A stretch of DNA of 64,000 nucleotides. Source: Endozoicomonas ascidiicola. Lineage in GTDB: Bacteria > Pseudomonadota > Gammaproteobacteria > Pseudomonadales > Endozoicomonadaceae. The translations under genes and the position numbers were made by a program. The number at the start of each line of letters is the position of its first letter. The stretch's first letter is position 1. This document shows, piece by piece, positions 1 through 7,446 of the stretch. The notes under the pieces were generated by a model. The model saw only the letters and a program-made list of their open reading frames with translations, did not search any database and was not told where the DNA came from. The stretch lies in NCBI RefSeq assembly GCF_001646945.1, contig NZ_LUTV01000008.1:111865-175864 (forward strand), given 5' to 3'.

Positions 1-1284
1 TACACCATCTTGCCTGCGATAGGATTTACGCAGTCGATCAGCCAGGATCTTCCAGATATCAGGCCGGGACAGGTCACCGTAAAGCCGAACATAATCAATG
101 GACCAACTCTCTTCACCGGCTCCCCAACCCACCACTTCAAACTCGACTCGGTCATCCTGAACATCAACACCACAGGTCAACACTTCTACTGACCAAGGGA
201 CTTCTACTGGGTAGTGTTCACGACGCTGGTAGAGCAATTCATGATCAACGGTCTCCCCTTGCTCCTGCCAGGTTTGACCGAGGACGGTATTGGTCCAGTC
301 TTTCAAGAGAATGGGATTGTCTTTGGCAGCTAAGAAATCAGCGACTGCATCCTTCCAGCTGTACCAGCCATTGGGGCTATAGAGCGAGCTCAAGTGGAAG
401 CCTCGGATTTTGCCATTGGCTTCAGGATTCATAGGAATCCACTGACCGCCACCCAATAGTTTGGGTTTATCGTGTTCGCCCATTCGGTGTTGGCAGTTGA
501 TGCATTCAAAGCAGGCAGTTTCCGGATCTTGATTCTCAAATCGGATTTGTTGCCATTCGATAGGCTGCAGGTAGCTGCACTTCACACACGGCACATGGTA
601 TTGCCGCTGGTCACTGGCCTGATAAGCCGATTCAATTTTACTGGCCCCGGCAATATTGGGCGTTGAAACCATCAAGACCTTACGATTACGGGAAAACGTC
701 GCTGTCCGTTTAATCGCCAGATTGATCGGACTGCCTTCCCCGTCTACATCGTCTTCATAGGCATCTATTTCATCCAGAAATAGGAAACGGGCAGGCATGG
801 AACGTAGCCCGGTCGCCGAGTTCGCACCGGTAATAATCAGTACACCGTTTGGAAACTCCTTCACCATCTGGGTATTGCCAGAATCTCTGGAGCGCGGATC
901 TTTCACCAATTCTCGCAACACCGGCATCGCCTCAATCATCGGTGCGATACGCTGCTTGGAAGTTCGCTTGGCCATGTCCAGCGTTGGCAACACATACATC
1001 ATGGGTCCTGGCGTGTGATGAATCACATAGCCAAGCCAGTTATTTCCGCACTCGGTACCGCCCACCTGAGCACCCTTCATAAAGGCCACCTGTTCTACGG
1101 AAGACGACGGTGACAGACAATCCATGATTTCTTTCAGATAGGGCGTTCTAACGGTTCGCCATCGTCCTGCTTCCTTTGCCGACTTCATGGGCAAGATGCG
1201 ATGTTCATCCGCCCATTCTGAAACCGTCATACGGGTATCCGGCTTCAAACCAGCAAAAAAGCCTGAAAAATAAGGACTATTCAT
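1..1284 (-). CDS. Phage terminase large subunit, GpA family (3' end cut by window edge)
   Basis: This is the ATPase/nuclease motor that packages phage DNA into proheads. The frame is open from an ATG at 1284 to the window edge, giving 428 codons of a protein that is usually about 600-700 residues, so the C-terminal nuclease part lies largely outside. Visible marks are a Walker A-like segment (KGAQVGGTE) near residue 70, a Walker B-like segment (FLFLDEIDAYEDD) near residue 170, and a Cys-rich stretch (CVKC...CFECINC) in the middle, all typical of the lambda GpA-like family (PF05876). The small subunit lies upstream on the same strand, separated by an unusual 265-base gap full of hairpins. Confidence 0.93.
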   Translation of the reverse strand, partial: MNSPYFSGFFAGLKPDTRMTVSEWADEHRILPMKSAKEAGRWRTVRTPYLKEIMDCLSPSSSVEQVAFMKGAQVGGTECGNNWLGYVIHHTPGPMMYVLPTLDMAKRTSKQRIAPMIEAMPVLRELVKDPRSRDSGNTQMVKEFPNGVLIITGANSATGLRSMPARFLFLDEIDAYEDDVDGEGSPINLAIKRTATFSRNRKVLMVSTPNIAGASKIESAYQASDQRQYHVPCVKCSYLQPIEWQQIRFENQDPETACFECINCQHRMGEHDKPKLLGGGQWIPMNPEANGKIRGFHLSSLYSPNGWYSWKDAVADFLAAKDNPILLKDWTNTVLGQTWQEQGETVDHELLYQRREHYPVEVPWSVEVLTCGVDVQDDRVEFEVVGWGAGEESWSIDYVRLYGDLSRPDIWKILADRLRKSYRRQDGV

Positions 1285-1429
1285 ACAGTTGTTTGTTTAT
1301 ATCCGTGACAAACGGACGTAACGACTACCCAAATCTAAAGATTACGTAAAGCAGCCGTTACTACCTGAGCCTTTGGTAATTGCGGAATGAACAAAGTTGG
1401 CACGCAATGTGGTTATCTATAGGTGCAAA

Positions 1430-1546
1430 GCAAGACTGCTCAGTACCGTTCCAGGAAGGAACCTTGACCACGGATGGTCGCCCGATCAATAAGAATAATA
1501 ATCGGGAGGGACTGGGATTATCGCCCCGTTGACCGGGGCGTTGTTT
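1430..1546 (+). ncRNA. Candidate structured small RNA of four hairpins ending in a terminator
   Basis: The gap between the two terminase genes contains four successive perfect hairpins on the plus strand: 1448-1462 (5-bp stem), 1466-1479 (5-bp stem, extendable by a wobble pair), 1481-1506 (6-bp stem, 14-base loop) and 1522-1540 (7-bp GC stem followed by TTGTTTTA). A weak promoter-like pair, TTGGCA at 1397-1402 and TATAGG at 1418-1423 with a short 15-base spacer, would start a transcript near 1430. The 5' end is therefore a guess. Alternatives are a structured leader of the large terminase mRNA read from the minus strand, or part of the DNA packaging site. No known RNA family was recognised. 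Confidence 0.4.
1522..1546 (+). terminator. Intrinsic terminator closing the four-hairpin RNA
   Basis: Stem CGCCCCG (1522-1528), loop TTGAC, stem CGGGGCG (1534-1540), followed by TTGTTTTA. The T-run is on the plus strand, so the terminator stops plus-strand transcription just before the 3' end of the convergent small terminase gene. Confidence 0.6.
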
Positions 1547-1549
1547 TAT

Positions 1550-2044
1550 CTACGAATTGTCGCTTAATTCGTTCAAAATCATTTCCAGTTCATTCACCAG
1601 CAATTGCCGAACCTCCCCCGGATCTTGTTCTGCTGCCAGCACATCCGACAGCCGGTCCGGTATTCCGAGCAATGCATCCCGAACAATCCTGCCTGCCCTA
1701 AATGCTTCTGACTTAACTTTAGAAGCATCGGTCAGCTTGCCCGCCTTCTCCTCATACTCCATCTTAGCCATTTTGGCTTTGAAGGCTTCGCGCATGGTGC
1801 GGGCAGTGACGAAATCCACCGCCTGTCGTGAATCGGAGGGGGCTGTGGTGAAAGCTGTGTCCGTTTGGGGCTTTACCCGCAGCTCCGTAGAAGGTTCCGA
1901 CTGGGCCTTTATGGCGGCCTGTGCATGCTCTGGGTCGATCTTGCCATTAACCAGGGTAATCTTGCCTGACCTGACCAGTTTACCCACATACTGGCGGCTC
2001 CAACCTTGACGTTTGGCGAATTCTGACTGCGACAGTAGCTTCAT
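1550..2044 (-). CDS. Phage terminase small subunit, Nu1-like DNA packaging protein
   Basis: The 164-residue protein begins with a winged HTH-like DNA-binding segment (residues 1-45, including SEFAKRQGWSRQYVGKLV) followed by a charged helical linker and a C-terminal helical part (GRIVRDALLGIPDRLSDVLA), the usual layout of Nu1-type small terminase subunits. The small subunit recognises the packaging site and hands DNA to the GpA motor encoded just downstream on the same strand. A nearly full antisense frame on the plus strand is a shadow. The identification rests on the HTH start, the family-like GIPDRL segment and its position ahead of GpA. Confidence 0.85.
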   Translation of the reverse strand: MKLLSQSEFAKRQGWSRQYVGKLVRSGKITLVNGKIDPEHAQAAIKAQSEPSTELRVKPQTDTAFTTAPSDSRQAVDFVTARTMREAFKAKMAKMEYEEKAGKLTDASKVKSEAFRAGRIVRDALLGIPDRLSDVLAAEQDPGEVRQLLVNELEMILNELSDNS

Positions 2045-2100
2045 AACCCCGCTTGTCCCCTTTATTCCCCGCCAGAGCCTGACCTACCCTCCAAGCAATT

Positions 2101-2137
2101 GATAATTATCTGGTTTTTCTTGATAACCCGCGGTTAT
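2101..2137. promoter_or_regulatory. Palindromes in a divergent promoter region (possible operators)
   Basis: Between the minus-strand small terminase and the plus-strand gene at 2187 lie a perfect 10-bp palindrome, GATAATTATC (2101-2110), and an inverted repeat ATAACC-CGC-GGTTAT (2123-2137). The location between divergent phage genes suits a repressor or activator site. No binding protein can be assigned. Confidence 0.35.
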
Positions 2138-2186
2138 AGAGCCTAACTGTACATAACAAAAACAAAGCGTCAGTAAGGACAGCCCA

Positions 2187-2360
2187 ATGAACAAACGCCT
2201 CGAAAAAGCTCTGGAAACCATCGCCAAAAAACATCGTCTGTTTGACACCTTAAGTGAACGGAAGACCTCCGAAGATTTCAATGAGGTTTCTGTCTGGTGC
2301 GTCAAAAGCGCCCTGGAAGAAGCTTACCAACAAGGTTTTAAAGATGGACAAAAACAATAA
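2187..2360 (+). CDS. Small phage protein, DUF6900-like (57 aa)
   Basis: An ATG at 2187 follows AAGGAC, a plausible ribosome binding site, and opens a 57-residue reading frame ending at TAA 2358-2360. The protein is an acidic/basic helical mini-protein (LEKALETIAKKH near the start; SVWCVKSALEEAYQQGF near the end). The pattern of an N-terminal IAKKH helix, a central DFNEVSVW segment and a C-terminal ALEEAY helix matches my memory of the DUF6900 family of phage and plasmid accessory proteins. The function is unknown. The next gene follows after 19 bases, so the two are probably cotranscribed. Confidence 0.6.
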   Translation: MNKRLEKALETIAKKHRLFDTLSERKTSEDFNEVSVWCVKSALEEAYQQGFKDGQKQ

Positions 2361-2379
2361 CTCGCAAAGGAGAGGCACC

Positions 2380-2844
2380 ATGAAAAACGACAAACTTACT
2401 CCATCCCAGGAAAGTGTTCTGAAACAAGCCGCAAAAACCGGAACACTCAATTTGTCAGAACTCAGCATCAAAGGCGGAGCCCGAAAAAAGGTTCTGGACA
2501 GCCTGACCAGCCGGGGCTTTTTGATTGTTCTGAAAGATCCGGATGCTTACGACATCAGCCCACAGGGCAAAGCCGCCATTGGCCTTGATGACAAACCTGT
2601 CTCCAAAGATAAGGGAAAGATTCGCACCGGCACGAAACTGCACACGGTGATTGAATTGTTGGCCCGACCTGAAGGCGCCGCCATTGCCGACATCATGGAG
2701 CAAACCGGCTGGCAAAAACACACCGTTCGGGGAACGTTTGCCGGAGCCCTGAAAAAACGACTGGGACTGACCATTGAATCGGAAAAGCCGGAAGGCCAGG
2801 ACCGGATTTATCGAATCACTGCCGGGCTGGAGGCTGTCCTTTGA
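2380..2844 (+). CDS. DUF3489 domain protein, phage-associated winged-helix-like
   Basis: The start is set at ATG 2380, preceded by AAAGGAGAG at 2366-2374; a longer frame from 2254 overlaps the previous gene and lacks a ribosome site. The 154-residue protein has an N-terminal helical region that resembles a winged helix (KKVLDSLTSRGFL), a basic linker, and a C-terminal DUF3489 domain (residues about 90-150) with the characteristic LLARPEGAAIADIMEQTGW...HTVRGTFAGALKKRLGL pattern. DUF3489 proteins are common in prophages and are thought to bind DNA; the target is unknown. The stop overlaps the start of the next gene (TTGA at 2841-2844). Confidence 0.82.
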   Translation: MKNDKLTPSQESVLKQAAKTGTLNLSELSIKGGARKKVLDSLTSRGFLIVLKDPDAYDISPQGKAAIGLDDKPVSKDKGKIRTGTKLHTVIELLARPEGAAIADIMEQTGWQKHTVRGTFAGALKKRLGLTIESEKPEGQDRIYRITAGLEAVL

Positions 2845-3185
2845 ACCAACCGATATTGCTGGCCGTTGAATTATCCAACGGCCATTTTATGTCCTGCCGA
2901 TTGTTCCACCCAAACCGTTTCACGCACTCCCTGCTGCAGCACTGGTACCGAAATATGTTTGTTGCCATACAGCTTATTCAGTTGGGCGATCTGCATTACA
3001 TTGACGGTCCTCAGGCCACTGCCAGGCATCGAGACTTTGGTGATGACTGGCTGGATCATCAGCCCCGATTTTCACCTTTATGGAACCACCTGAAAGCACT
3101 GGCCCGAAGCTTGAAAATCGATACACTGTTCATCCAACAAGCTGGTGAATGGCAGGTGCACCGACCATTTGAAGCAAAACGTTAA
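2841..3185 (+). CDS. Hypothetical phage protein translationally coupled to the DUF3489 gene
   Basis: A 114-residue frame starting with TTG at 2841, which overlaps the TGA of the upstream gene; a GGAGG sequence at 2829-2833 inside the upstream gene gives a good ribosome site and supports the unusual start. The protein is rich in His, Trp and Arg and has no membrane segment or signal peptide. No family is recognised. The overlap implies co-translation with the DUF3489 protein, so a shared role is possible. It is the last gene before a long non-coding stretch with a terminator. Confidence 0.6.
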   Translation: MNQPILLAVELSNGHFMSCRLFHPNRFTHSLLQHWYRNMFVAIQLIQLGDLHYIDGPQATARHRDFGDDWLDHQPRFSPLWNHLKALARSLKIDTLFIQQAGEWQVHRPFEAKR

Positions 3186-3338
3186 TCATCCACTAATTCC
3201 GTGGATAACTCGGTGCACAACCGGTGAGATAGTCTTAAAAACAGCGAAATATAGTTCCCAATGATTACCGGTTGTTTTTTGATCACCGGTGAATAAGCCA
3301 CCAAAAGAAAATCCCCGCACTGGGCGAGGTTTATAGAG

Positions 3339-3360
3339 AACGACCTGAGTCGTTTTTATT
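3339..3360 (+). terminator. Intrinsic terminator after the DUF3489 mini-operon
   Basis: Stem AACGAC (3339-3344), loop CTGA, stem GTCGTT (3349-3354) running into TTTATT. It lies 150 bases after the last plus-strand gene of the group. Confidence 0.6.
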
Positions 3361-3466
3361 CCCGGGCATCCTGCTTGGTTTTCAGGTCTTCCATCAGCTC
3401 ACGTCACTGTGACACTGCATTGCTTATCATCCAATAAAAAACCTTACTCAGAGCAAGGCTGCAAGT

Positions 3467-3495
3467 GCTGGCAAAGCCAGCGTTAAACGTTTTTT
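3467..3495 (+). terminator. Terminator-like hairpin
   Basis: Perfect stem GCTGGC-AAA-GCCAGC (3467-3481), then GTTAAACG and six T (3490-3495). The T-run sits eight bases from the stem, which weakens the call. Confidence 0.35.
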
Positions 3496-3688
3496 ATTAT
3501 TATTGGAGTGGTATTTATTCTTGTCCTGATAACAGGCATTTGATGTTCTTTTTGCCTGATTCCAAAGCCCCCTCGACTTCGGCAACCCCTCACTGGATGA
3601 CTACAGATTACGTATTTACCGAATCAAAAGAATTGATCTACGTCAATGAAAGCTGGTTGACAATCTGTAACCCAACGGAGAGTAAGTA

Positions 3689-3769
3689 GGTTGACATAAA
3701 ATAATTTGGTTGACGCTGAAACCCTCATAAACACTGGCCTGAGCCGTTTTTTGTCAACCAGTGTCAACC
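3689..3769. repeat. Two direct plus two inverted GGTTGAC heptamers
   Basis: GGTTGAC occurs at 3689-3695 and 3708-3714; its reverse complement GTCAACC occurs at 3753-3759 and 3763-3769. The four copies are arranged head-to-head around a 38-base centre, as expected for a recombinase or regulator site or a long hairpin. Confidence 0.55.
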
Positions 3770-3949
3770 CCGTTTTTCACTCTGTCGCTGGTGATTCGCC
3801 GCGGTGTCGCCTACCCGCATTAGCGAAGAGTTCGCAGGGTCCCTCCGCTTTGCAGAAAGCCTCTAATGACGAGGCTTTCAGAGCCATGACCGCAGGGAAC
3901 CGAACTTTTATGAACAGGGGCAAAACCACAGCTATACGACAATATTATT

Positions 3950-4837
3950 TTATTGGGAAGCTTCCAGTTCTCTAAACATCGTTTTCCCTATCTCTACAAT
4001 TGCCTTATTCCGTTCCTCAAAAGCTGCCTTCGTGTTTGAGACGTAGATGGTAATGACCCAAGGGTTACCATCCTCTGGCCAGACCACCGCATTAATACTC
4101 CGAGTTCCATAACCTCCAGCACCAGAACGATCAGCAATCACCCAGCCTTCCGGCAATACTGAACGTAACAAGTTTCCCGTGACCGTATTCTGAATCATCC
4201 ATTGAGTGAGCTGTTTCTTTGAACTGACAGATAATGCGTCACCAAACAGTAACGTATCAATAGAATGAAGCATGGCTTCTGCAGATGTAGTGTCTCTGGG
4301 ATCTCCTGGCGTCCCTTCATTTAATTCGGTTTCAAAACGGTCAATTCTTGTTACCTGGTCACCGTAACTCCGAATGAATTTGGTAAGAGCATTGGGTCCA
4401 CCAACATTTTCCAGAACAATATTGGCAGCGGTATTATCACTGGTCTGCATGGTTGCAGAGCAAGCCTGACCAAGCGTCACATACTCACCCAGAAAACCTT
4501 CAATCACAGGCGAGTAATCAACGAGCATCGTCTTTTCTAATTTAACTTTATCACTCAATGCACGCCTTTCTTGATCGACATCTTGCAGAAGCTTGGCACA
4601 CAGGAGTGTCTTAAATGTGCTTGTTATCGGTACTCGTTTATTGCCGTTATAACTCCACACCTCGTCAGTTGCACTATTCATCATGGCAACACTGATCTGT
4701 GCTGACAGAGCATTTTCTGATTTTTTAACCTGCTTCTCTACAGCTTGAAAATCAATCGCAATAACTGATGTACTGATTAAGTAGGAGAAGATTAATGCAA
4801 ATGCTCCTGACAACACCTTTCTTAGCTTTAGCACCAC
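3950..4837 (-). CDS. Class A beta-lactamase, CARB/PSE (carbenicillinase)-like
   Basis: A periplasmic serine beta-lactamase of 295 residues, the normal class A length. It has a hydrophobic signal peptide (residues about 8-28), the active-site STFK (73-76; Ambler Ser70-Lys73), SDN (133-135; Ambler 130-132), the omega-loop RFETELNEGTPGD with the general base Glu169 (Ambler 166), and RSG (237-239) in place of the usual KTG/KSG. Arg at Ambler 234 in the context DRSGAGGYG is the hallmark of the CARB/PSE carbenicillinases. Cys80 and Cys126 match the disulfide of the class. All catalytic residues are intact. The gene lies next to phage lysis genes as apparent cargo, with an AT-rich upstream gap of its own. 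Confidence 0.92.
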   Translation of the reverse strand: MVLKLRKVLSGAFALIFSYLISTSVIAIDFQAVEKQVKKSENALSAQISVAMMNSATDEVWSYNGNKRVPITSTFKTLLCAKLLQDVDQERRALSDKVKLEKTMLVDYSPVIEGFLGEYVTLGQACSATMQTSDNTAANIVLENVGGPNALTKFIRSYGDQVTRIDRFETELNEGTPGDPRDTTSAEAMLHSIDTLLFGDALSVSSKKQLTQWMIQNTVTGNLLRSVLPEGWVIADRSGAGGYGTRSINAVVWPEDGNPWVITIYVSNTKAAFEERNKAIVEIGKTMFRELEASQ

Positions 4838-4902
4838 ACTGATAACCTGATTTTAAAAAGCGCGGATACTACAAGCAAAGGCCTTATCAAATAAAGCTGA
4901 AA

Positions 4903-5271
4903 CTACGAACGAATCGTTCTTGCCACCTTCTCCACACTACGACTGGCAATGTATCCACCGATACCCAGCTGAATGATGCCGAACAGTTTCAGTTCCACCT
5001 CTTCACTAAGATCCGGTGCTGCCCAGCCCATCCACCGGCACACGATCAGTGCCGTAAAGGTCAGCATCACCAAAGGACGCCAGCACCGTTGCAGCCAGCT
5101 ATCACCTTTCGCTTCTGCAGTGATAATCCCAGCCTGTTGAGCCAGTTCCTTGATCTCACCATTGATCATCATCTCAGCCAGGACAACCTTGGCCTGATCA
5201 GCGTTGTCAGCATCCGGGAACAGTTTATCGATCACCTTCCCTACCAGCGGAACTGCAGCCGTCCAACTCAC
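4903..5271 (-). CDS. Phage holin, 3-TM family
   Basis: A 122-residue membrane protein. Residues 1-50 form a helical part (VGKVIDKLFPDADNADQAKVVLAEMM) with a weakly hydrophobic first segment; residues about 62-82 (WRPLVMLTFTALIVCRW) and 95-112 (LFGIIQLGIGGYIASRSVEKV) are the other membrane segments. The DxxW...RPL and GGY(I/V)xxRSxEK patterns are typical of the three-TM holin family also found in gene transfer agents. Holins permeabilise the inner membrane so the endolysin can reach the cell wall. The start overlaps the stop of the upstream endolysin gene by four bases, confirming a lysis cassette. Confidence 0.88.
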   Translation of the reverse strand: MSWTAAVPLVGKVIDKLFPDADNADQAKVVLAEMMINGEIKELAQQAGIITAEAKGDSWLQRCWRPLVMLTFTALIVCRWMGWAAPDLSEEVELKLFGIIQLGIGGYIASRSVEKVARTIRS

Positions 5272-5711
5272 AGGTCAACTCCCTGAAGCTCTTCCTGATA
5301 GAGCCACACCTCAACAGGAAAGCCTGGACAGGCTTTGTGTTCGTTGAAATGGTTGTGGCCACGTACTTCCACATCAGGATAGAGAGCTTTGTGTCCGGCA
5401 ATCAGCAGCTTCAACATACGCTTCTGCAGTAAGGTAAAATTGTCTTCAGGCTGGTTGTTGTTATCGAGGCCACCTACCAGACAGATGCCCACACTCTCGT
5501 GGTTGTGCCCTTTGGCATGCGCGCCCCAGTCATCAACAGGTCGCCCCTGTTTGACAGAGCCATCCCGTTCAATCACCCAGTGGTAACCGATATCGATAAA
5601 GGCCCGCTCGGTGGTGTGCCAACGTTTGATATCGTCGATGGTGATGTTCTGGTTGGCTCTGGTGGCAGAACAGTGAACGATCAGGTAGTTGGTTTCCGTA
5701 CGCTTACCCAT
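5268..5711 (-). CDS. Endolysin, T7-type N-acetylmuramoyl-L-alanine amidase
   Basis: A 147-residue Amidase_2 enzyme that cuts the bond between N-acetylmuramic acid and the stem peptide. Zinc ligands corresponding to T7 lysozyme H17, H122 and C130 are His13 (IVHCSAT), His119 (RGHNHFN) and Cys128 (HKACPGF); Tyr43 and Lys126 match the catalytic T7 Tyr46 and Lys128. The length equals that of T7 lysozyme (151). There is no signal peptide, so export depends on the holin encoded immediately downstream with a 4-base overlap. Translation of the preceding small membrane protein ends three bases upstream. Confidence 0.95.
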   Translation of the reverse strand: MGKRTETNYLIVHCSATRANQNITIDDIKRWHTTERAFIDIGYHWVIERDGSVKQGRPVDDWGAHAKGHNHESVGICLVGGLDNNNQPEDNFTLLQKRMLKLLIAGHKALYPDVEVRGHNHFNEHKACPGFPVEVWLYQEELQGVDL

Positions 5712-5714
5712 GAC

Positions 5715-5990
5715 TTACCCCTTCAAGAAATACGACAAAAAACCAATAGCTGCGGTCAGCACAATCCAACCAAACCGCTCTATGTAGTTGAGCATCACCC
5801 CTCGACGACTGGCTTGAAATTCAAGAAGTCTGATGCGTTTATCCTGTTCATCCAGACGATCATCCTGACGGGTAAGACTGGTGGTTTGATGCGTAATTCG
5901 TTCCTCGATCATAGCCAGCCTCGACACCGCATCGCTCAGCTTATCGAGCTTGGAATCAATCTGATCCAGTCGGCGCGAGAGATCGTCCAT
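5715..5990 (-). CDS. Small coiled-coil membrane protein of the lysis cassette
   Basis: A 91-residue protein with a long N-terminal coiled coil (heptads from RRLDQIDSKLDKLSDAV through DDRLDEQDKRIRLLEF) and one C-terminal membrane segment (WIVLTAAIGFLSYFL). The start is set at ATG 5990 rather than 6065, because the longer version overlaps the methylase gene, whereas 5990 follows its stop by four bases with AGAGG close by. Position ahead of endolysin and holin suggests a lysis accessory, for example XhlA-like or spanin-like, but there is no lipoprotein signal and no firm family match. Confidence 0.72.
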   Translation of the reverse strand: MDDLSRRLDQIDSKLDKLSDAVSRLAMIEERITHQTTSLTRQDDRLDEQDKRIRLLEFQASRRGVMLNYIERFGWIVLTAAIGFLSYFLKG

Positions 5991-5994
5991 GCCT

Positions 5995-7284
5995 CTAGGC
6001 CCTCTTTCCTTCCATAGCAAGGTGACCCTTCCGCCTTCCCTGGCGGTCGTCCCTGTTTTGTTCAAAGGTCAGTTGGTTTGATTCCAGATAGGCTTCCTTG
6101 CCTGTGTACTCCTCCCAGCGGAGCACAATCACATCGACGTATTTCGGGTCCAATTCCATGAGCCTTGCGCTGCGATGAGACTTCTCACAGGCGATCAGGG
6201 TAGAGCCGGACCCACCAAACAGATCCAGCACAATGTCGCGACTCTTGGACGAGTTATGAATGGCTCGTTCTACCAGTTCCACCGGCTTCATGGTTGGGTG
6301 CAGATCATTCTTCACAGGCTTGTTGAAATACCAGACATCGCCCTGGTTGCGAGCGCCGCACCAGAAGTGCTCTGAGCCTTCTTTCCAACCGTAGAGAATG
6401 GGTTCGTACTGACGCTGATAATCGGAGCGTCCCAAAGTGAAGGTGTTCTTGGCCCAGATGAGAAACGTGGACCACTTGCCACCGGCTTCTCGAAAGGCTT
6501 TCTGCAAGGTATCCAGTTCAGACGACGACATGCAGATGTAAATTGCGCCCTTGCTCACAGCGAGGAGGTTGCTCAAGGCGGCCAATAGAAAGGTGTAAAA
6601 TTCGGTGCCGAGGTTGTCATTTTTGATTCGGCGATCTTTCTTGGCCTTGCCATTTTTCTCAGGATTCGCATAGTCGACGTTGTAAGGTGGATCAGTGAAT
6701 GTCATGTCTGCCAGCTGACCATTCATCAGGGTTTCCACATCGGCCTGTTCGGTTGCACTGCCACAGAGAACACGATGGTCGCCCAATACCCAAAGGTCAC
6801 CTGTTTCGCTGACCGGATGTTCCTCTGGTTCCGGCACTTCATCGTCATCGGTCTGACCTTCGACCTCATCGGGCAACAGCAACCCATCCAGCTCATCATC
6901 GGAAAAGCCCATCAGGTCGAGATCAAAATCCAGTGCGTCCAGTTCAGTCAATTCAAGCTTCAGCAGCTCCTCATCCCAGCCGGAATTGGTGGTAATCTGG
7001 TTATCCGCAATCACCAACGCTCGTCGCTGAGTCTCAGTCAGATGCCCAAGAACAATCACCGGTACGGTTTCCATCCCCAGCTGCTTAGCCGCCATCAAAC
7101 GACCATGGCCTGCTACGATCACATCATCGCTGCCCACCAGCACCGGATTCACAAATCCAAACTCCTCGATGGAGCGGGCAATCTGGTTCACCTGATCATC
7201 GGAGTGCGTACGGGCATTGTTGGCGTAGGGTGTCAGGCTGGCAACAGAGCGATGTTCGATGGATTCGACGAGGATTCTGGCCAT
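5995..7284 (-). CDS. ParB-N domain fused to a DNA N6/N4 methyltransferase
   Basis: A 429-residue phage-type protein. Residues about 5-95 form a ParB/sulfiredoxin-like domain (YANNARTHSDDQVNQIARSI; the GHGRLMAAKQLG motif that binds nucleotide in ParB folds). After an acidic linker, residues about 190-415 form a methyltransferase with the catalytic DPPY motif (FTDPPYNVDY) and the SAM-binding motif DLFGGSGSTLIACEK. The order of DPPY before FxGxG marks a beta-group enzyme. Such fusions are common in prophages and protect DNA from host restriction or alter gene expression. Start ATG 7284 is preceded by GGAAGAACC. The target sequence cannot be predicted. Confidence 0.9.
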   Translation of the reverse strand: MARILVESIEHRSVASLTPYANNARTHSDDQVNQIARSIEEFGFVNPVLVGSDDVIVAGHGRLMAAKQLGMETVPVIVLGHLTETQRRALVIADNQITTNSGWDEELLKLELTELDALDFDLDLMGFSDDELDGLLLPDEVEGQTDDDEVPEPEEHPVSETGDLWVLGDHRVLCGSATEQADVETLMNGQLADMTFTDPPYNVDYANPEKNGKAKKDRRIKNDNLGTEFYTFLLAALSNLLAVSKGAIYICMSSSELDTLQKAFREAGGKWSTFLIWAKNTFTLGRSDYQRQYEPILYGWKEGSEHFWCGARNQGDVWYFNKPVKNDLHPTMKPVELVERAIHNSSKSRDIVLDLFGGSGSTLIACEKSHRSARLMELDPKYVDVIVLRWEEYTGKEAYLESNQLTFEQNRDDRQGRRKGHLAMEGKRA

Positions 7285-7315
7285 GGTTCTTCCGTGAACA
7301 AGGATGAAAAACAGG

Positions 7316-7348
7316 TAATAAAAAACCCCGGACCGATAGTGGTGCGGG
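7316..7348 (-). terminator. Intrinsic terminator upstream of the ParB-methylase gene
   Basis: On the minus strand, stem CCCCG.ACC / GGT.CGGGG (7325-7348, one internal mismatch on each side) is followed by TTTTTTATTA. It would stop transcripts coming from the DUF6362 gene, leaving the methylase-lysis block with its own promoter or dependent on antitermination. Confidence 0.6.
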
Positions 7349-7446
7349 GCTTGGATGTACTTTGCTTCGAGCTTAGCGATAACTATGAACCAAAATGCTG
7401 ATTTTGTCCCACTCTGAAAAGTACGCTTTCTACGCTCTACCCCGCT

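Larger units (their letters stand above)
3186..3949. other. Non-coding stretch with terminators and paired inverted repeats
   Basis: No convincing gene is present; the two small open frames at 3465-3689 and 3706-3975 lack ribosome sites and family features. The stretch holds terminator-like hairpins at 3339-3360 and 3467-3495, two direct copies of GGTTGAC (3689-3695, 3708-3714) facing two inverted copies GTCAACC (3753-3759, 3763-3769), and a strong 9-bp hairpin GAAAGCCTC/GAGGCTTTC at 3855-3879. It separates the plus-strand small genes from the convergent beta-lactamase gene. Confidence 0.6.

Noticed and set aside
1397..1415. Sigma-54 promoter (TTGGCACGCAATGTGG)
   Set aside because: The -24 element is good, but the -12 element lacks the required GC dinucleotide at the right distance.
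3465..3975. Two short plus-strand open frames in the prophage non-coding stretch
   Set aside because: No ribosome binding sites, no domain, and they run through hairpins and into the convergent beta-lactamase gene.
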